Assembly: GCA_902728285.1 (NCBI GenBank)
Contig: CACVBU010001392.1
Span: 221,060 to 285,059 of the forward strand
Length of the DNA stretch: 64,000 nt
Direction of reading: 5' to 3'
From: Clytia hemisphaerica
Lineage: Eukaryota; Cnidaria; Hydrozoa; Leptothecata; Clytiidae
The notes under the pieces were generated by a model. It was not told the DNA's origin, made no database searches, and saw only the letters and a list, made by a program, of their open reading frames with translations. Below, one piece after another: positions 50,101 to 62,100 of this stretch (position 1 is its first letter; every line of letters begins with the position of its first letter). The position numbers and the translations under genes are program-made.

Positions 50101-53100
50101 CAAAGGCGATAAAGAGCCGTACATCAACTATGAACTTTGCGTTTTGCGTCGACTTCACTTACCGTCGCCCTCGATATCCTCCGATACATAAACTCGCTAT
50201 AAACGGCTCAGCACAAAACGAGCAATCACCCTATGTAATTTTCCTTTCGTTCATTTTTCCAGAGAAAATCAAAGAAGATTACCCAGCGGTCAGTTTATTA
50301 CGGACGTTAACGGAAACCGAAGAAAAAGCTGTCCGAAAGCATGGTATGTGCTTGCCGTCCGAAAAATAACTCGATAATAATAATTAGATTTTTTATTTAA
50401 GTCAGCTATTCTTACATACATGAATCCGTCACGGGCAAAGACTTTCCAAAGAGGGTAACGCACTTCAACACACATCTCATGTATAAGCTATTCTTAAGCT
50501 TTAGTCTACACTTATCCATATTAAGCTTTGGTTTGGTTTTATATTAGAGTAGAGTGTTACATATACCAGACATTACTTGTGTGATTTTATCTTTGAAGGA
50601 TTGACCTAATAGAGAAACAAATAGTTACCTTACAACTGCTGACGATTTTTCGTTCGGATGTAATCTTCAGGCAATGCATTGTTTTGTCGATTTTATTTCA
50701 GAGATTGGACTGATAATTTTCGCGTCTGAAGTTTAATTAGAAGAATCCGCTATACATGTTATTCATGCATGGTTAAGTTTCGTAATTTCTGCCATTATGG
50801 AATCGAATTTGTAGAGGCGATTCCTTTCGCAAATCGAACGTTGGAAAAATGCTTGATAGATATATATATAGTCTAGAAGTATAAAACCTTCAACTTCTCA
50901 AAATGGAAACACGAAAGACAAAACCCACAAAACATATTATAATGAAATTGAAATTAGATTGAAGATTGAAATAAAATCTCCAATTTGCATTGCCTGAAAA
51001 AGTGTGCCAGTATGAAACATCGTGTAGTTAATTCTTTATTTCCCGACATTCTTAATGTATTTTTCAATTCAATTGAAGGTCAAAAACTACCAATCATGAT
51101 TCTTTCTTGTGACGGTGGAGCACGTGACTCGTCAACAAGCCCCTCAAATGTCTTATCGGATAACTGGAAAACTGACAGTAAGTAGTTAGATCCGTTTTTT
51201 TTCTTTTGTTTAATATTATTTCAATAATACAGTGGGAACTCTTCAACTTTAACCTCTACATCTCGAATATACCTCCTTAACTCGAACAAGTTTTCTCGTC
51301 CCTTCGGTTAACAATGCCTTACAACACTTACGCCACACTTCGAAATTCCCTCGAACAAATTGTTGTTCCCTGTTCCCGTATTTGAGTCATGGAGACTCCA
51401 CTATATTATTCAAAAAACTGACAAGTTGGGTGCCATCTGGATTTCCGAGCTTTAAACAAAAGAATTTGAATGCCCTCCTTTTTAGAACAGGAGGATTTTT
51501 ATGCCCTTGGTATGAGGATTTTAAGAGCAAAGATACACCAAAGTATTCATTTCTTATTTCACCAATTGCTTTCGGTTTTTTCAGATTTTTTACAACATAT
51601 ACGTCATGTACAAAAATGCATAGAGTGTATCTTTTTGAATTTCATTTAATTTTTAAACATCTAGCACTGAAGATGCTTTTAACCGAAAAATTCGAAAAAT
51701 TAAACTTTGCTCTTCCTTCCCTTTCACTTTCTGGAATGGCTGATTTGAACCGATCTTCATTTTATTCCGACTATTTCTGCCTTTAAAATTTTCACCGGAT
51801 CACTGTGACTCAGATATGAAAATATATGTTTAGTGGTGGATCTGAAGGGGTTTGAAATTTATGACGGAGAGCGTTTTTTTCGCGATACTCCTACAAAGAA
51901 ATGGAGTCTCTCATCTCCTCAGATCCGTTGCTGACATTTTAAAAGGAACGATCCCAGGAGAAGGTTTTTTCATGCATAATTATTTCTCTTCCCTTAGCTT
52001 ACTTCACAGCGACAGGAAAGACTAAATTCAACATCGCTTTTGGATTGAAATCCAACAATCTTTTGATGGTCACTCGAGTTTACATGAAGGTTAGTACTCT
52101 TCCAAGAAAAAGTTCAGTTCCTTGTTAAAGTAAGTAGCGAGTTTACGTTTCAGAGGATATCGAGGGCAACGATGAGTGAAGTCAACGCAAAATAAAGTCG
52201 ATAGTTGAAATGCGGCTCTATATCGCCGTTGCTCCCTAAACAGATGACGGTATTTTGGTGTTTTAACCGTCGTCGAGGAAAGTGGACAGCGATTTTGGTG
52301 ACATGTCAACTTTGCTTTATACAGTCTCCTTCGATTTTTCTCGAATACATAAACTCGCTTGCAAGTCTGCAACCGCAGTCGAAGGCGACCCGAAGGCTCC
52401 TCTTTCAATAGCTGTCTACCGAAAAGGATGGCAAGGGAGGGTGCTGTTCTTTCTCCTAGATTTCTCAACTTACCCTTGAACCTTCTCTTAATTGCACGAG
52501 AGACATCAAGTACCATATTTGTACTAAGTACGAAGTCTATTGTATGAACAGGCTGGGATCGATCCTTATTAAAGTAGACTTTCATTTTGGCGTAAAGAAA
52601 TAACTATCTTGTCAAATATTTAACAAGCCTTTCAAATTAAACGAAATATCTCCTCGAAGCTATCCAAGGCTAAATGCTACTAATATTACAAAGTGTTATT
52701 AGGGTTACGTCAAAGACAAGAATCCCAAAAGCTCATACCAATATTCAGTTCCAAAACAAAAATGTTATCGTCAGTTCATTCATTCAAAGACATGCTTCTG
52801 ACGTAAAATGCTAAACAGATCCAGTGAAATATTTACAATCCTATAAGTATTTAAATAATAGTCTAAAATCTATTTAAAAGTAATTATATTGTTCTTTGTC
52901 GTCAAACGAGAGTTTTTACAAGCGTCATTATGATTTGGTTGATCGCTAGTCTTAAAAGACGAAGTCTCTTTATGTATAGTCGGCTCTCTCTAATTCGAAC
53001 GTCTGTAATTCGAATTCAAGATCCTAATCCGTTCTTTAACAGAGATGAAATGAAATTGTTAGCGTAGTTGGTTATACAGTTTACAATTTCCACGAAAACT

Positions 53101-56100
53101 GTTAGAGTTTGAAAGCTCGATAGGCGACAAATGAACACTGGGATAACGCCTTGCTTTCCAACAATAATAGCAGAATAGGAGAAAGGAAACGAATAACAAC
53201 AAGGCCATCACTATGACGACAATCATGAATAAGACTTCTTGGATATAGCAGTGTTTGTAATGCCATTCATTGAAATGGCAATCTTCAGGGAAAACATCTT
53301 GCCAGTGATATTCGCCACATTTCTCTGTGTGACCGCACCAGTAACAGTTGGTTGCTTGGAGACAAGTAGTGCATGTATGGTATTTCGAGCAATGGTTGTC
53401 TCCTGATGTGTTTCTTTTGGCGGGATGATGGGCGTGCGGATGTGTATGGTGGGCGTGGTAGCGTTTTGTGGTTGGTGTTTTTGTGGTGAGAAGGCTTTCT
53501 GCTATACTGTCTATTTTAGGTTTTGGAGGTTTAATCTTCTTTGGTGTGGGTTTAGGGTGTTTTTTGTTGTTTCTTGTAATCGTAGTTTTCTTCGTGGGGA
53601 GTATAGTTCTGAGTGGATTTGTATGGTGGTGCAATGCTGCTTTTGTAGAAGTTTTCTCTGGTTGTTGTACCGGGTTTTTCACTGTCTTGTCTGTTGGAGA
53701 TGTAGGTACGAGTGAAATTGTGTGATATTCATGTTTTCCTTCCGTAGATGCTTGCGTACTCAAAGCCGGCAAGGTGGCTGTAGCGCTTTTTCTCTCACCA
53801 ATATAAGCGTTTGATATGGAGCTTATAGCAAACAAGACTAAGAGTGAGATGTTTGGGTTTCTCAGCTTCAGCATTGTTGATTGTATGACTTCAATATTCT
53901 TCCGACCTTTCCAAGATGCAGTTCCTCTACAAATGATAACTTTATCATAACATGTTACAGACTTTGGTTCCAACTGTATTTATTATTCGTCTGTCTTGAT
54001 TGATTGATTTGGTTCCTGGAAAATAAATTAAATGGACAAAAATAAAACTATGACGTCATCGAGTGATCACAATTTTCAAACTGTCAGAAGTAAATTGAAG
54101 TGGATTTTCCATGAAGAACTTTGTTGCAAAAACGTTGTGAGATTGACATTATTTTATGTCGTTTATAATCATAAACTTTACTCTTTAATAATAAATACAA
54201 TGCATTGTCTCGACCGAAATTCTAAGAATTACACATCCACTGAAAATTATAAAATCCTTCATCACGAATTTTGAGAAATTTTCGCACCAATATTTTCTAA
54301 ACTCAAAGGTTTAGAATAAAATGTCATTTTTTTTCTGACGATTAAAATTCAGTGTTTACTTAAAATCTTATCACAGATATGATATTTATTATATTATAAA
54401 GGGCTATATACACATGGCTGTGTCAACACTCGTTCCAATCGATTAGAATGATTTTAAAATCCGGATTTTTTTGGCAAGCCACCTAAAGTTTAAACTTCTC
54501 CCCATCTTTTCGATCTTGGAACTCTTTATATTGGATGCGTTACCTCGGATTAATAAAAAAGATTTGCCTGCATTTTTACCCCCCCCCCCAAAAAAAAGAC
54601 AAAATTAATGGAATGCGAGGGTCTATCAACAATATATCTTATGAACATCTGAACCTAGAAAAATGAGAACAGCTGTGACTTTATATATTGCTCTATTTCT
54701 TGACGTCATTTTATTTCTGTTTATCAAATCATTGGTTTATTTCCCTAGGGAAACAGTGAAGTTGTACAATATTCGAACCTATTTTTAAGAACAAACCATA
54801 TAAGAACATAATGTGCTAATGGAAAAATCTTAAGAACAAGTAAAGAACATTTTAAAGGATTCACAAACTCTAACATACCCAATTTCTTCGGAAGTTGCAC
54901 ACTAACAAAATGGTGAAAATAAGAAAATGGTAAGAACATGGTCAGGTTTAAAACTCAAAAAGTAAAGACTTTCAAAGGCTTCAAAAATTTTGGATGTTCT
55001 TATAAAAAACATGTGTACTCTCGGTTGATAATACCTAATCTAATGCGTTGCAATGCAGCCTATCAAAATCTAAAAAGTCATCACTGTTGATTACTTTCAA
55101 CTACCATCGAAGATCATGAATTTTTATATTCAACGATTTTCTCTAATCATGAAAAAATAATTTTTTCGTAAAGACGACTTTTTATCTACTCCCACCCAAA
55201 TTTATAAGTAACGGCGTAACTTTAAGGAAAGAAACTTTCATTCACAACTAGCCCCGAGTTCTTAACCTAAGCTCTTTTTGAAAAAAAAATGAGGTTGAAC
55301 CCTTCTGACTGGCCAAATAACAATATCATATTTTTGTTCTTCTCTCGACAGCTGTCAAAGGGCGTGAACGCACCAAAAGGTGGCATGGTTTTTATCTTCG
55401 ACTCCGAAAACATGTAAGTAAACTACTATGCAGTGGTTAAAAAATAAAAATAAATCTAAGAAAACTCACTTTCCCTCTCACTGGGGAAAACGTACTGATT
55501 TATTGGCTCGTATATTTTTGAGAACATCTCGATATGGATGATTATTCTTCCAAATTACTTCCAGTGGGGTTTTGAATTTTTGTTATTGACAACTTTAACA
55601 AATAAATTCCCAAATACTTCCCTTAATAATTTTTACCCCAACTTTTCGATAAGGTATTAACTGACCGTCTTCAACTCAGACATTTTCGTAGCCTATAGAG
55701 GTTTTTTGTTTTGTTAAATTACGTAATTACCGCCATTATGGAAGCAAACGTTCAAATCTATAGAGACGATCCCTTACGCAAATCGAGTAAACTAGACATA
55801 AAAAACTAGCACATAAAAAACTAGCTTTTTTCTTGTGAAGTAGCGTCTATTCGGTTTAGATGATTTATGAAACGTTCTTCTTCGAGGTGTTAGGGGGGGT
55901 AGAATTTGACGTCACAACTAGCTTTTGAAGCTCATTGCAGTTCACCACTGGAGCTAATAGCAGGAATGACGTCAGGCCAATTAAATAGACTCACTTTTAC
56001 ACTTTTACGCAAATCGTCTCAATGAAAGTCACTAGATTTTGTTTTTTGATAAGTTATCTTCTAATATTGTCTGTTCTCCTCCACCACTGACCACTATATA

Positions 56101-59100
56101 TCCTGGACCAAGCCATATCAACCATCTATGAGTTTTTTTAAAGTGGTATCCGCAAAAAAGTTATTGTAGTGTTAAAAAATTAGCGTTCAACGACGCTACA
56201 TCATCTAATTATTCGAGAAATAAAAGATCTAACGCTTTTGAGTAGTGCTACCAATAGTGCACCACTTAAAAAAAAACTCTGATTAAAGATTTCTTAGCCT
56301 TGATTGAGAAACTCTGTCTAGGGTCTGGATAAAGGTCAATACTCCTCTTCATTCTTTAACTTACAGCAAAGATGAAGATGAGGGTACAATGTTCCAACCT
56401 TTAGAAGAATATAGTTCATGGACTGAAGAAGACTACAAAAAAATGAAAGACAAGTAAGTATTTGGTTGACGCTTCTTCGCTGGCTCCTTTAGTTTTGCTA
56501 CTAGCTACTCTCTTGATAGTTCGTTCTATTGTGTTCTCTCGAAAAACTTTATTTCTCGGAAAATAGAAATTTGAGAAAGATCGGAGAGCAGCAAAAACTT
56601 ATGCCGTCTTATGCCTTTTTCGGTTTCTCTATTGTTGACTCTTTAGATAGGTCATTCTCTTCCATCCTATAAGGCCAGCAAAGTAAGTGTCTATACGCTG
56701 TGAGAATCTCGATGTTAAGCTAATCAACAAAGCACACTCTTGACCTTGTTTCGAGGTTTAGGCTCATATTAAAATTCTGTTTTGACTTAAATCACAAAAG
56801 AAATCACCATAAGTAATATGATTCTTCGTTCTATGAGCTCACTTTGGTTTTAGATAAGCCTTGCACTGTTGGAAAGAAATTTTATTATTTCTTTATTATT
56901 TTTTTCAGACCGAAATCAAAATTGAGTGTTTATGATCCCGTCGCCTTTTTCAACGTCGACAAAGACTGGTAAGTGACATTTCCAAACGTTCTTTGCATGG
57001 CGTCAGAGTTATACCATGTTCATATGTGACGGTTCCATGCCGCTACGGTACGGTTTCTGTTACGGATCGCGAGAGTGTTCATATTGATTTCGGAGCAAGA
57101 AAACGGAGCAGTTCCGTTCCAAAAAGTAGACTGAAACCTTTTCGATCCGTTTTGCTTTTTGACGTCTACATTTTGACGTTGTGAATTTTGACGTTCATAC
57201 AGATAGTGTTTCGGAACCGTATCGTTTCAAAGCGATAAAAAACCGTAACGTCTGAACATGATCTTACGGATTGGGAGTGTTCATATCGGTAAGAAAACGG
57301 ATGAAAGAAGTAGAGCGAGACGTTTCGATTCGGTTTGCTTTGTAACGTCTTCTTTTTTGACGTTCACACTTGCTTCGGGACCGTTTCTTTTCCAGAACGA
57401 TACGGAACTGTAACATCTGAACATGGTCTTAGTCAAAACTCAGAGCACTAGGGTCTAACTAGCTAAACATTTTAATTAACAGTGTGTGTCCAGTTAAAAA
57501 AATCGTTTAGTGAGTTAAACCATATCACTTTTTTTCCCTCCCCTCGAAATGATTATTTCTTATTGTTTAAAAAGTGCACCACATGCAGTAGCCTGGCTGA
57601 AAAAGCTATCTAAAACCTTCTGTGCTTCGCTCGTTTAAATTTTCCAAACAGGTTTTCCTTAATAGGGGGCGCCAAAATACCTACTTTGAAATTTGTTTCC
57701 TAGTTTACCCCAATTTTGCCTTCCCAATTTACCCCAATTGTGTTCGACTGACCACGCTACGGATCACATGTTAAAGAATAAAAAATGGTGAAGTGGAGAG
57801 GCTGAGAGAGTACTGCGTCGCAGCATGTTTATTGTCGCCTAACTAACTTTCTCGGTAACTTTCCAATTATTCAGGGCGGATGTTGATGTAGTCATTGATC
57901 GACTGAAAACCGGCAGTGTAAGCGTCATACTTTTATTCAAATCTCATCATAAATTTGGTCTGAAAGATTTTAGTCGTCCCCTTCTTGCTGAGGGCTTAGT
58001 CTTCTGTGCACCTTTACTGGTGCAAAAATCAATGTGTTCCATGTTGAAATAAGTTCAGACGAGACACGAAGACAGTGCCAGGCGAATCGTGCACGCGATG
58101 CTTTTTTTGAAGTCTGAAACAGAAAAACTTAGTGGATAAAAAATGAGGAAATTTTTAGGCGGATGACGAAATATTTTTCCCGGCTAACTAAGACTTCCAT
58201 TCCTAAAAACATATTTCACGCTTGGTATGTTATGATATCCTAACGATCTTCTTTCTTATTTTACCCCTTCAGTGTGTTGTGATCAAATTTCTGGGTGCGC
58301 GGCAAGAGAATGCAGAGAGGTTGGGTATCATTGGCATCAATGTGATTGGCTATGAACAAAATGAAGATATGCTCATTCAAAACGGATATCTGGTAAGCCA
58401 GTGATCGAGATACCTTGGAGTTTTTACAAGATACTTCACTAATTGGTCATTTAAAGTGATAGAGATGACGCGCTCTTTAGAAAAAGTAATAAGATTCTTT
58501 TATTACATCTTAACGACCAATCAAATCAAATAAGAGCTTGTAAAAACTCCAGCTTGTCCCCAGTGATCACCTAATAGAAGTCTATGCAATCTGTGCAACT
58601 ATTGACGAATGAACATTCTATGTTGATTGTTCATTTGTGAGTGAATTTTCCCTTCAGCTATCGCAATTTTGGTAGCTTTTATAGTCCATTCGCTTTAAGT
58701 GTGGATTCTTTCTTGTTATCGTGAAAACCACTCTTTAGGAAATTACAGTTGAACTCATGTAATTCGAACTCCTATAATTCGAAAACTCACTTAATTCGAA
58801 CAGATTCTGTGGTCCCCTCAGAATTTACCTTGAAAACCTTACAAGAAAACTCCTATAATTCGATTCCATGTAATTCGAAAAATCATGTAAATCGAACAGA
58901 TTTTCCGGTCCCATCAAGAAATTTTAATCATGTAATTCGAATTTTCGATTTTTTTTAGTTTTTGAAGCTGACAAACTCAAAAATTTTATCAATCAAAGGT
59001 TTTCAATTAAACGTTTTTGACGTTAGAATTATTGTCTATCAATCGAATGTTTTCTTTTTTACATTCGATTGGAGCTTGTCCACTGCTTTTGCCTTCCATT

Positions 59101-62100
59101 TCTTATCAAGACAAGATGGGAAATTAAAAAACACAAAGAAGTCACTTTAAAAACGAAATATGAAGCTCTCCGTGACTTGGAGGATGGTATGTCCAATAAA
59201 GACGCATCCATCAAGTACAAATACAAAAAATAGTTCAAAAGTAAACCTGGGAAAGACTTTTTTTATCGAATTAGGTCAAAAATACAAAAACTCATCTAGT
59301 TCGAAACTCATGTAATTCAAACAAAATTCTCGGTCCCTTGAGAATTCGAATTACATGAGTTCAACTGTAATAAGACTGACATGGTTTCCATTGATTTTGG
59401 TTCAACGATTTGTATAAACTTTTCACGTTAACAATGTAAGAAAACATCTCCCAAAGAACAATTTTCTTCGTTTCTCTACTTAAGGATATTTACAACCAGG
59501 GCTTACCAGCCGATGAAGATGCCATCCTTCCTGGTCCTGCTGTCTTCATTAGATGTTTGAAGTTCCTTCAAGTCATGTCTAAAGATGCGGTATGATATTT
59601 TGTACTCTACTACTGTGTTCAGAAAAAACTCTCAACAAATCTTCTGATTACTTCCACGCATTTTATTAAAGCAGTGTACTTGAGCTTTGTGGTATAAATT
59701 GTAAATCTTTTAAGTTTCTTCTTGTTCCAATATCCTATCAGTTATCACTGTATCAGCTCCTCATGGTGTAACTTACAATACCAACTAAAAGTCTGCAAGA
59801 TTGTAAAATTAAAAAGCTAATTTTCACGCAATCTTATCCTTACTTCTTTCCCAATAGGTCAATTTGAAATTTCAATCAGCCAAAGATATGATGTCAACCG
59901 AAAAGGTGAACCCTTTCTCGTTGCATTTTTTTTTCGTTAGAAATATTTTTTGAAGATAGTAAAAAGCATTTTTCCCAAATTTGATGTTTTATTTTGTTTT
60001 GTAGATGGTCCATCGTTTGACTTCAACTGCCTTGGCGTTGAAAAAAGCTCTACTTACTGTTTTATAAGTACAAACCATATAAGAACATAAGGCTTCAATA
60101 GCCAAAATGTTAAGAACAAGTTAAGAACATTTTAAGACTTTGTGGACTATAAAACACCCTATTTCCTAAGAAAATGGTCAAAAATACCCACAAAATGCTC
60201 AACATAAGAACATGTTAAGAACATTTTTAGGCTTAAAGCTAGGAAAGTTAAGAACATCCGAAGGCTTCAAAAATTTTGGAAAGAAAAAAGTGAAGTGTTT
60301 TATATAAGATATCTGTAGAAGAGAAAATCTTTTTTCAACCCATTATTGACAAGGCACAATGGGAATGAACGCCTTGCTGCTTTTATACCTTCGGTCGAAA
60401 TTTATTTTCATGATTGTGAAAAATCGCTTTTTTTACTCAGGATGCTACCATCGATATTTATGACGTCACAATGGAACAAGTCTGGAAAGTTTATAATTTG
60501 ATTTGCCAAAGGTATGAGATTTGTTTTGAAATTCGAAATAAGTTCTCGAAAAATACTTTCAACGACTCTGTGAAATTATCTCGATACTACTGCATACAGA
60601 AATGGAGATAATTAAATTTTTCGTTACTTATCAATTAACTATGAGGATCATTTTTTGATGCAGGGGACTATGCCCGATTTTATGTACCTTGTCGGTAAAA
60701 AAAATTCAGCTGGAAAACTTTTTGTCAAGTGAAAAAATTCAGCTGGAAAAAAAAATCGTCGAAAAGTATTTGTCTGTAAAAAGTAACTTTTTGTCAAGTG
60801 AGAATTTTATTTTTGCCGACGCATTTTTCACCGAGAATGTAGGTACTGGTGATTTAAAGAATACAGTGGAGTCTTCTAACTCGAAACTCCTCAACTTGAA
60901 CAAGTTTTATGGTCCCTTTAGTTAGCAATGTCTTCTAAACCTTACTCCGCAACTCGAAATTTCCTTAACCCGAACAAATTTGCGTCCCTCGTGCGTGTTT
61001 GAGTTATGAGACTCCGCTGTACCGTGAGTTGGTCTAATGTCGACATCCCTCTTCTAATTCCGACACTCTTCTTTAGAAATAGAAATAAGAAGGAACGTCA
61101 GAATCACTGATTGACAAAATAAATGTTTCCTCTCTGACCTCTAAGCAAAGAAATAGTTTTCATAAGCGATTCCGACCTTCTTATTATCCCCAGCTCTAAA
61201 GACCAACTTACGGTACTGATTTAAAACTTTTACTTATTTCCAGCGATATGAAAGAAGAAGAACGTAACCTGTGTTCAGAAATGTTGTTGAATTTATTTCA
61301 CATCGCGCTCCCTTACCTGAAACCGAGCGCTCAACGGTTGAGGGAAAGTCGGAAGTTGATGTCTAAGGGGAAGAAAGTTAACGTGGATAAACTCGAGATG
61401 GAGGTAGGCTTCTATTTGGTATAATTGTGTATACGAGAATATTGTCAACACCCACGTGACGTCCTTCTCATTTGCGGGTTATGAAAAAGTTATCTGTTTC
61501 AACTACTGTTTATAATCTTGATCAATTTCTTTTATAAGGTGGTGCAATTTTCAGCCAGTGTTTTCCAATCATTATGTGATATCGTCGACAACCAACCAAA
61601 GACGCGCGGTGTTCACAAAATCGCCAGATCTATTATACTTGATGGTAAGAAGTCTTTTTTATATGAAAATATAGCCAACCTGGTAAGTACGGACCTTCTT
61701 CCACGGAAGTTTAAGCTTTTGACGGTGGTACTAGGTCCGGACCTACCGGCGCAAGACCGGAAGATCTGGCTTTCTCATATGGGTCTATAGTGTATGTACT
61801 TTGAAAGTAATCAGTCAAGGACTATTGCAAACTAGGATAAATTATCCTAGTTAGGCTTTTATCCTAAATAGGCTAGAATATTTATCCTAGATAGAATAAT
61901 TTATCCTAGTTAGGCTATGTGAAAAATTGAAACTGAAATATTGGAAGAATGATACAGATCCGCGTCTTCTTTACTCTTTTAATCAATTATGCACTTAAAG
62001 AAGATTAACTTTAACCAAATATGAACTTTTTATTAGCGCAGAGTAAGAAAATATAAAACACTTATCCTAACTAAGATAAAATAGCTTAATTAGGAGGAAT

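Noticed and set aside
52091-52585. 164-codon minus-strand ORF
   Set aside because: It overlaps exon 18 of ZZEF1, a MITE and a SINE in succession; it is a chance frame.
53425-53725. Plus-strand ORFs with Cys/Val/Phe-rich translations
   Set aside because: These are antisense shadows of the Lys/Pro/His-rich part of the PSI-domain protein.
53875-53973. Upstream in-frame start for the PSI-domain protein
   Set aside because: Starting at 53973 would bury the signal peptide 33 residues from the N-terminus; the ATG at 53874 puts it at the end.
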